Source of the DNA: Nocardia sp.
Lineage (GTDB): Bacteria > Actinomycetota > Actinomycetes > Mycobacteriales > Mycobacteriaceae
Direction of reading: 5' to 3'
Assembly: GCA_013361595.1 (NCBI GenBank)
Contig: JABFXT010000077.1
Span: 1-12,288, forward strand
Length of the DNA: 12,288 bases
Shown here: positions 6,492 through 12,288 of the stretch, in pieces
How the letters are laid out: every line of letters begins with the position of its first letter
Numbering within the stretch: the first letter of the stretch is position 1
Notes under the pieces: model-generated
Seen by the model: only the letters and a program-made list of their open reading frames with translations
Database searches by the model: none
Told to the model about the DNA's origin: nothing
Program-made: the position numbers and the translations under genes

Positions 6492-7337
6492 CTAGCCGAT
6501 ATCGGTGGTGGCGAGGACCTCGGGATTGCCGGGTTCGCATCCGGAGCCGACCACCAGCGCGGTGACCTGGGCACCGTTGCGCCCTCCGACGAGGATCAGC
6601 ACCGCTTCGCGGCCGCGGAAGTCCATATCGGCGGACCCCAGCACCGGGCGGTCTATCCCCGCGGCCTGTACGCATGCCGTGAGGGCGGCCGGGTCGGCGA
6701 GCCGGCCGCGCACATCGTTGCGACCGAGCGCGCGCAGCGCTACCGCGCTGTCGAGCGTGGGGCCCGGTTCGAGGCCGACGGAGGGCGGTGGAGCGGCTTC
6801 GGGTGTGGTTTCGCGATCGGTGTCACCCACCGCGAAGAAGGCGGCGCCGACGGCGACCACGACGGCGGCCGCGGCAGCCAGTACTGCCGCGGCCCGGCGC
6901 CTCCGGCGGCGCGCGTCCAGCGAAATCGGGGCCGCGACGGCATCGGAATACTCCGAAGGCGTTGCCGGACCCGAACTCTCGAGATCGCGGACCGGCGGTG
7001 GGAACGGTAGGTGACTCGGCGGCGGGACGATCGGAGACTCGGTGAACTCGATCCGCGCCGTATCCCCGCCCGAATCGTTCGCCGGGCCGCCCAGCGATTC
7101 GGCCAGTGCGGTCAAGCGCGCGGCGATATCGCCGGGGATGGGGCGGGTGGTCCGTTCCGAACCACCCAGTGCGGCCAGAGACCCGCGGATCTCGTCGAGC
7201 GAATCCAGATAGCGCTTGGCCTCCGGATCGCGCTCCACCACGGGCCACAGCTGGGCGCCGAGCTCCGGATCGATATTTCCGGCGTGTAGGTCGGCGAGCA
7301 ACTCCGTGGTGAAAGGAGGTTGCGGAATAGGGCTCAT
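6492..7337 (-). CDS. rsmA: Probable anti-SigM factor (RsmA/Rv3912-like)
   Basis: This 281-residue single-pass membrane protein lies directly downstream of sigM. A cytoplasmic N-terminal part begins PPFTTELLADLHAG (7-20), as in the mycobacterial anti-SigM protein. A Pro-rich linker precedes one membrane helix at about 149-170 after a run of arginines (143-148). The extracytoplasmic C-terminal domain includes PVLGSADMDFRGREAVLILV (231-250) and two cysteines, Cys222 and Cys267, at places that also carry Cys in the mycobacterial protein as I recall it. No zinc-binding HxxxCxxC motif is seen. I chose ATG 7337 because GGAGG lies ten bases upstream; GTG 7346 would have it one base away. Confidence 0.85.
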   Translation of the reverse strand: MSPIPQPPFTTELLADLHAGNIDPELGAQLWPVVERDPEAKRYLDSLDEIRGSLAALGGSERTTRPIPGDIAARLTALAESLGGPANDSGGDTARIEFTESPIVPPPSHLPFPPPVRDLESSGPATPSEYSDAVAAPISLDARRRRRRAAAVLAAAAAVVVAVGAAFFAVGDTDRETTPEAAPPPSVGLEPGPTLDSAVALRALGRNDVRGRLADPAALTACVQAAGIDRPVLGSADMDFRGREAVLILVGGRNGAQVTALVVGSGCEPGNPEVLATTDIG

Positions 7338-7472
7338 GACCTGCACACCTCCAATGCTGCTGCTGCGTCCATCTGACTCGGGTACCGATTTCCTGCGGCC
7401 GGTGATCGTGTACTCCCTCGGGTAGATACCGTTCGGGAGGAAAAATGTGTCACTGATACTGACGCGGCGGGG

Positions 7473-8096
7473 CTACATCTGGTTCCTCTCCACGTGCAGA
7501 GAATCCAGTTCGGTCTTCAGGCGCTGCCGGGCCCGGGCACATCTGCTCTTCACCGTGCCCACCGGGACGCCGAGCAGTTCCGCGGCGTCCGCGACGCTGT
7601 ATCCTTCCACGTCCACCGCGACGACCGCCGCACGCTGGTCCGGCGGAAGCTGAAAAAGCGCGCGTTCCAGCACGAGCGAGATATCGACCCGGCTGAAATC
7701 ATCCGAGTCGTCCGATATTTCGGGCCAGACCTCCGGCGGCAGATACGTGGCCGGCCGTGCGCGGTTGCGACGTATCCGGTCCAGACAGGCATTGACCACG
7801 ATCCGGTGCAACCAGGTGCGCACCCCGGATTCCGCACGGAAGGAACCGGCGTTGCGGTGTGCGGACAGCAGCGCCTCCTGCAGGGCGTCGGCCGCGTCCT
7901 CCGGGGTGTAGCAGACCCGCGCGGCGGTCTGCCACAGATGGTCGTTGTGCCTGCGGATCAATTCGGCGAAGGCATGCGGAGCGCCGTTCGCGTGCGCCCG
8001 CAGCAGATCTATATCGGTTGTCGTATCCAGCCGGGATTCCCCTGTTCCCACCGCACCGGTCCCTGCACGACCCCCCACGTTCAGTTCGGACGACAA
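7473..8096 (-). CDS. sigM: ECF RNA polymerase sigma factor SigM
   Basis: This 207-residue ECF sigma factor has a region 2 at about 40-111 (AFAELIRRHNDHLW, ALQEALLSAHRNAGSFR, TWLHRIVVNACLDRIRR) and a region 4 at about 143-195 (LPPDQRAAVVAVDVEGYSVA, then LGVPVGTVKSRCARARQRL). The VVNACLD and VKSRCARAR segments and the neighbouring gene identify it as SigM. The start is TTG 8096, seven bases after AAGGGG at 8104-8109; internal GTG codons at residues 7 and 16 have poorer sites. The anti-sigma gene begins 135 bases downstream, a wider gap than I recall for the mycobacterial pair. Confidence 0.93.
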   Translation of the reverse strand: MSSELNVGGRAGTGAVGTGESRLDTTTDIDLLRAHANGAPHAFAELIRRHNDHLWQTAARVCYTPEDAADALQEALLSAHRNAGSFRAESGVRTWLHRIVVNACLDRIRRNRARPATYLPPEVWPEISDDSDDFSRVDISLVLERALFQLPPDQRAAVVAVDVEGYSVADAAELLGVPVGTVKSRCARARQRLKTELDSLHVERNQM

Positions 8097-8103
8097 TAGC
8101 CAA

Positions 8104-8109
8104 CCCCTT
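8104..8109 (-). promoter_or_regulatory. Ribosome binding site supporting a TTG start for sigM
   Basis: AAGGGG on the minus strand is seven bases before TTG 8096. No ATG or GTG in frame has a comparable site, so sigM probably uses the inefficient TTG codon, which would keep its translation low. Confidence 0.55.
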
Positions 8110-8230
8110 GGACAGCGCTCACGACAGCAACGACGGTCGGCGATCCGGCACCGACAGCCACTGCGAGTGGGCAGCGTGCGGAATCGTACCCCTGATCCCG
8201 CCGGGCTCCCTGCTGAGAGCGCGGATCGAG

Positions 8231-8260
8231 ATCATAACGCGGCAACCGATTCTGCGGCAA
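8231..8260 (-). promoter_or_regulatory. Candidate housekeeping promoter of sigM
   Basis: TATGAT (8236-8231) is a close -10 match and TTGCCG (8260-8255) is a partial -35 match, 18 bases apart. The predicted leader is about 125-130 bases. The -35 lies inside one copy of the 14-bp direct repeat. No ECF-type GGAAC/CGTC pair is obvious, so autoregulation by SigM is not supported by what I see. Confidence 0.4.
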
Positions 8261-8267
8261 CCGATTC
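8239..8267. repeat. 14-bp direct repeat at the sigM promoter
   Basis: GCGGCAACCGATTC occurs at 8239-8252 and 8254-8267, one base apart, giving a 15-bp period. It spans the -35 and spacer of the sigM promoter candidate. This could be an operator occupied by a regulator on successive faces or a local duplication. A weak hairpin at 8292-8307 lies between it and the end of the upstream gene. Confidence 0.7.
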
Positions 8268-8311
8268 GGCGTCCGCGAGCGGGCTGACATGGGCGGTCCG
8301 GGACGCCGTGA

Positions 8312-11300
8312 TCAGGGCTTGGCTTCGAACCCCAGCTCGCCGATGGAGCTCTGGAACTGTGCCCCCGAATTGCCCAATCCGGTGACCCAGATCAGGACGT
8401 AACGGGCCGCCTGATCGGTCTGGATCGGGACCTCGGTCACCCCGTCGCCGAGGACCGCCGTGCCGACGAGCTGGGTCTGGTCCAGCGTGGCGGTCTCGGT
8501 GGGCGAGGTGCGGATCTCGACACTGGTTCCGGGGGTGGAGGAGGTGATCGAGACCTTGGTCAGGGTCGCGGGGCTGGGCAGTGTCGCCAGCAAGCCGACT
8601 CCCTTCTTGAGGGCCGGGAACTGCTGGAAATACTGATCGGTGCGCCACGCCGTCGCCGGGTCGCCGTCGGTCGTGGTGGCGGCGCCGGACGGATCGTCGG
8701 GGGTGCCCTCCGGGGAGAAGACGACCACTCCGCTGGCCGGTACCGGCACGCCGTCGGCCGCCGCGGGAGCCGGTGAGGCACCCGCCGGTGTTTCCGAAGC
8801 GTCCGGTGCCCGGCTCGTGGTGAGACCGATGACCTTCTGCTCGTTCAGCGGCTCACTGGAATCACCCGGGGCGAAAACACTGACCAGCCACCAGATCACG
8901 ATGCCGACGACCAGCGCGGTGAGGATGCCCAAGGCCACCATGATCCACATCATCCGCTGTGATTTCTCGCGCTCGGCGGCGAGCAGTTCCGGATCCGCCA
9001 GTGATTCGTCGGCCGGTGCCGGGGCGCGCTGGCCGAGGCGCAGCACCGGAATGAAATCGGTCTTCTGATCCACCACCGAGGCCTGCTCCAGCACGTGCTG
9101 GATGGTGGCGGCGGTCCGGACACCCTTGTTCGGTTCCAGCGAGCGCACCGCCACCGCGGAGATCTCGAACGGGACCTCCGGACGGATCTGACGTGGCTCC
9201 ACCGGCGTCCCGTCCGGGCCGAAATCGGCCAGGTGCAGTCCGCCGACCGTGGCGGCGTTCCCGCTCATCCCACCCTGGCGCAGCGGCCAGCGGGCGGTCA
9301 TGAGGGCGTACAGCATGGCGCCCAGACCGCGTACGTCGCTCTGCGGGTCGGCATCGCCGAGAGTGCCCGGGAAGGCGAGTACCGCGTCACCGGACGCGCT
9401 GATCCGGATCCGGTCCGGATGGTCGATGGACAGGGCTCCGCCGCTGCGGTGGGCCATCTCGGTGGCCGAGGCGAGGACGCGGATGGCCCGGGCGGCACCG
9501 ATCGGTGACGGAACGGTTTCGGCCATTTCGCGCAGTGACCGGCCGGGTGTCCATTCGGCGACGACGATGCCGCCGGAACTACCGCGCACCACATCCAGTA
9601 CCCGGGCCAGACCCGGCGAATTGATCCGGCCCAGCCGCAGGGTCCGGGACAGGATCGCCTGCGGGCCGTCCTGACCGGAATTACCGGAGGCTTTCTGGTC
9701 GGCGTCGACGAAGGTCAGCGCGACCTCACGGTCGAGTTTGATATCGAGTGCCTGCCAGAACCGCAGCCCGCGCGCGCCGCCGTGGCCGGCCAGCAGCCGG
9801 TAGCGGCCACCGGCCACCGAGGCGCCGGGGATCAGTTTGGGACCGCGCTGGACCCGGCTGGACGGGGTTATCGGCGGCACCGGGATCATGCCGGTGTCGT
9901 ATACCGGATCGGTGGCCGAAACCGTCGAACCGGCCTGGTGCAGCTGTTCTTCCGCGAAGTTCTCGCCGGAATCCTCCGGTTCGTATCCTTCGTCCGATCC
10001 GTCCGCGAATCCGTCGGCTTCGTCGTCGCCGGGGTAGGCCCCCGACTCCGCCCACTGTTCCTCCGGGTTGGCGGGATCGTGCGTGGACGGCCCTCCGCCC
10101 ACGCGCTGGGTGTGCGGGTCGCCCGGTTCCGTCTGCTCCGGGGGAACATCGGTGGACAGGCGACCGCTCGCCGGATTCGAGGAAGAATCGGCGGCTGGGC
10201 GCTCGCCCACCGCGTCGTCGCTCACCCTCGGACCTCCTTCGCCCTGGTATGCCGCAACTTCAGCGGTCCTGCCTCTTGTGCTCGTCTGCCGAACAGGGTA
10301 CGGGAACTGGCCCGAGCCGGTGCGCTCAACCGAGTCCGGCCGGATAATGGGCAGCACCATGGTGCTCTGCGCGTCCATGGCCGAGTCGAAGCCTGAGTAC
10401 GCCAGATACGGATCCCGGCGCTCCAGGATACGAGTGGCGTATTCGTCCTCGGCGGGACCGAGGTCGATCTCCGGGGCCGGTGGGGTGATGCCGAGACGCC
10501 GCGAGACGGCGACGGTGATGGCGACCACCTCGGGGATGCCCGCCAGCCGCATCAGCCCGAACGCCACCGCGAACATGACGATCCCGGTGATGGCGACCCG
10601 GATGAACGAACCGGGACCGCCGAGCGATTCGGTCAGGCGGTCCAAACCCATGACCCGGTCCGCGATCAGCATGACCGCGCCGCCGGCCAGCGAAGCCAGC
10701 AACACCCGGCTGACCGTCCGCCCGACATTGGCCATCCGCAGATCGCCGAGGCTGCGGTGCAGCAGATAACCACCGATCACCGCGCCGGTGGTGAACCCGA
10801 GACCGGTTGCCACACCGAGGACGATCACGACCTGCTGACTGGTGTCGGCGATGAAGGGGGCCAGCGCGGAGAACAGGATCTTGATCGTGGTGATACCCAG
10901 GATGATCCAGGTGGGTGTCCACGCCTGCTCGCGGGCATAGAACACGCGCAGATGGATCAGCACCAGCGAATAAGGGATCAGCGTGAACGCCGAGAAACTG
11001 ACCGCGGTACCCAGCCGGGAGGCGTCCTCGGCGAATTTGGCGTAGCCGAAGAGCGCATCGCCGACCTGTGGACCGGCCACGGTCAGGAAGGTGACGATCG
11101 GGATCAACGCGATCATCGTCAACCGGGTGGCGGCCGAGAGGTCGTCCACCACCGCCGGGGTGTCGTCGTTGGCCGCGTTACGGCTGAGCCTGGGCATGAT
11201 CGCGGTGAGCAGGGTGACGCCGATGACGCCGTAGGGCAGCTGGAGCAGCAACCAGGCGTTCTGATAGATCGCCGGGCCCGCCTCGTCGGCCTGCGAGGAG

Positions 11301-12288
11301 ATATTGTTCGCGAAGATGCCGCCGATCTGGCTGATCAGCACGTACAGGATGATGGCGCCCGCCATCGTGCCGAACTGTTTGAGCCGGGCGTCCATCCCCC
11401 ACAGCGGGCGCAGATCGATGCCCTGGCGCCGGATCGCCGGCAGCAGACTGGCCGCCTGCACGATGACGCCGAGAGTCACTCCGCATCCCAGGACGAGCAG
11501 TTTCGGATCGCTCATGCGAACCGGGTCCAGGGTTATCTCGCCGGGTGTGAGCGCGTACAGACCCAGTACCACCAGAACGACCACATTGTTGAGGACCGGG
11601 GCCCAGGCACCCGGTTTGAACGCGCCCCGGGTGTTGAGGATGGCGGTGAACAACGCGGACAAGCCGTAGAAGAGCACCGCCGGCACCAGCAGGAAGGTCA
11701 GTGCCGTGGTGAGCGCGGTGTTGACCTTGCCGTTCGACGAGACGAAGACATGGGTGGCCAGGATCGGTGCGGACGCGGTGGCGAGCAGGGCCGCGGTTCC
11801 CAGAATCACCGAAGCGGCCGTGACCAGGCGCCGGATGAAGGCGGCGCCGCCGTCCGGATCTTCCTGCTCGGCCCGGACCAGCGTCGGTACGACGATCGCC
11901 GTCAGCACAGCGCCGAGTACCAGTTCGGCGATCATGTTCGGGATCAGGCTGGCGGAGGTGAAGGAACTGGCGATCGCCGGACCCAGCACGGCCAGCAGGA
12001 GCAGTTGTTTACCGAAACCGGTGATCCGGCTGATCAAGGTCGCGATCGCGATGGATCCCGAATCCTTGAGCAGCTTGACCTGACCCTGGTCCGGTTTCTC
12101 CGGCGCCGCGCCGGACGTCGGTTTCTCCGCGACCGCCACCGCGGCCATGGCGCCGGTACCTGTTCCGCCGCCGCGCGCGGGAGCCGCCGCTGCGGCAGCG
12201 GGGCGCGCGGGTTCGCGGCCCGGGGGTACTTGCCGGAACGGCTGGGAAGGCGGTGCCTGCCGCTGCGGTGCCTGTTGATGTGGTGGCC
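8312..12288 (-). CDS. murJ: Lipid II flippase MurJ (MviN) fused to a pseudokinase, 5' end outside window
   Basis: The reading frame is open to the window edge. The first in-window ATG (12148) has no ribosome binding site, and 46 upstream codons rich in Pro, Gln, Ala and Arg stay open, so the true start is probably beyond the edge. Numbered from that ATG there are 1278 residues. A multi-pass MurJ/MOP domain covers about 30-560, with the signature ISRITGFGK (39-47) and AEQEDPDGGAAFIRRLV (93-109). An acidic, Pro-rich cytoplasmic linker (560-775) follows. A kinase-like domain (about 779-1025) lacks the VAIK lysine (VALT, 809-812), the HRD aspartate and DFG. One membrane helix lies at about 1066-1092 and an extracytoplasmic discoidin-like domain at 1139-1275. 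The mycobacterial homologue recruits the FHA protein FhaA after PknB phosphorylation; Thr1030, before the last helix, is a candidate equivalent. Confidence 0.95.
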   Translation of the reverse strand, partial: PPHQQAPQRQAPPSQPFRQVPPGREPARPAAAAAAPARGGGTGTGAMAAVAVAEKPTSGAAPEKPDQGQVKLLKDSGSIAIATLISRITGFGKQLLLLAVLGPAIASSFTSASLIPNMIAELVLGAVLTAIVVPTLVRAEQEDPDGGAAFIRRLVTAASVILGTAALLATASAPILATHVFVSSNGKVNTALTTALTFLLVPAVLFYGLSALFTAILNTRGAFKPGAWAPVLNNVVVLVVLGLYALTPGEITLDPVRMSDPKLLVLGCGVTLGVIVQAASLLPAIRRQGIDLRPLWGMDARLKQFGTMAGAIILYVLISQIGGIFANNISSQADEAGPAIYQNAWLLLQLPYGVIGVTLLTAIMPRLSRNAANDDTPAVVDDLSAATRLTMIALIPIVTFLTVAGPQVGDALFGYAKFAEDASRLGTAVSFSAFTLIPYSLVLIHLRVFYAREQAWTPTWIILGITTIKILFSALAPFIADTSQQVVIVLGVATGLGFTTGAVIGGYLLHRSLGDLRMANVGRTVSRVLLASLAGGAVMLIADRVMGLDRLTESLGGPGSFIRVAITGIVMFAVAFGLMRLAGIPEVVAITVAVSRRLGITPPAPEIDLGPAEDEYATRILERRDPYLAYSGFDSAMDAQSTMVLPIIRPDSVERTGSGQFPYPVRQTSTRGRTAEVAAYQGEGGPRVSDDAVGERPAADSSSNPASGRLSTDVPPEQTEPGDPHTQRVGGGPSTHDPANPEEQWAESGAYPGDDEADGFADGSDEGYEPEDSGENFAEEQLHQAGSTVSATDPVYDTGMIPVPPITPSSRVQRGPKLIPGASVAGGRYRLLAGHGGARGLRFWQALDIKLDREVALTFVDADQKASGNSGQDGPQAILSRTLRLGRINSPGLARVLDVVRGSSGGIVVAEWTPGRSLREMAETVPSPIGAARAIRVLASATEMAHRSGGALSIDHPDRIRISASGDAVLAFPGTLGDADPQSDVRGLGAMLYALMTARWPLRQGGMSGNAATVGGLHLADFGPDGTPVEPRQIRPEVPFEISAVAVRSLEPNKGVRTAATIQHVLEQASVVDQKTDFIPVLRLGQRAPAPADESLADPELLAAEREKSQRMMWIMVALGILTALVVGIVIWWLVSVFAPGDSSEPLNEQKVIGLTTSRAPDASETPAGASPAPAAADGVPVPASGVVVFSPEGTPDDPSGAATTTDGDPATAWRTDQYFQQFPALKKGVGLLATLPSPATLTKVSITSSTPGTSVEIRTSPTETATLDQTQLVGTAVLGDGVTEVPIQTDQAARYVLIWVTGLGNSGAQFQSSIGELGFEAKP

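Noticed and set aside
7447..7653. Plus-strand ORF antisense to sigM, preceded by GGGAGG
   Set aside because: It lies almost wholly opposite the conserved sigM coding sequence. The nearby ribosome-site-like string serves an ATG that stops after three codons. No family resemblance.
8081..8290. Minus-strand 69-codon ORF between murJ and sigM
   Set aside because: It has no ribosome binding site, runs across the direct repeats and predicted sigM promoter, and resembles no known protein.
1..12288. Possible defence, CRISPR or mobile element content
   Set aside because: No repeat-spacer structure, transposase, integrase, toxin-antitoxin or restriction motifs were found; every sizeable gene fits the conserved origin-proximal block.

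Overview
The window reads as high-GC actinobacterial chromosome, most likely a Nocardia or close relative (order Mycobacteriales). This rests on GC-rich codon choice, GTG and TTG starts, and a gene order that matches the origin-proximal block of Mycobacterium tuberculosis (gidB, parA, parB, Rv3916c, cwlM, trxC, trxB2, Rv3912, sigM, Rv3910) gene for gene. By that synteny oriC should lie beyond the left edge, with rsmG/gidB just upstream. Synteny and family names come from memory of known proteins, not from a search.

Left part (1-548): no securely identified gene. It opens inside a 13-bp GC-rich tandem array (1-86). A stretch follows that may hold the 3' end of an upstream gene, a degenerate parS-like palindrome (152-167), short direct repeats, and a 40-codon ORF with a strong ribosome binding site (397-519).

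Plus-strand block (549-3592): parA with a near-consensus parS site inside its 5' coding sequence, parB, and a GNAT-like protein of a conserved actinobacterial family that probably starts leaderless. ParA, ParB and parS form the chromosome partition system.

Minus-strand block (3616-12288), read right to left: a partial murJ/mviN fusion gene (lipid II flippase, cytoplasmic pseudokinase, extracytoplasmic discoidin-like domain), sigM (ECF sigma factor), its probable anti-sigma factor, trxB, trxA and cwlM (amidase-like regulator lacking most zinc ligands). In mycobacteria, MurJ and CwlM are both targets of PknB phosphorylation and control late and early peptidoglycan precursor steps, so the region joins chromosome segregation, envelope growth control and thiol redox balance.

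No mobile element, CRISPR array, tRNA or rRNA was seen. The protein-coding content is a conserved core locus rather than a new system. The less explained signals are non-coding or degenerate: the minisatellite, the second parS-like site, the leader ORF, the redox-sigma-like promoter before trxB, the repeat-bearing sigM promoter region, and four proteins or domains with altered or lost catalytic motifs.
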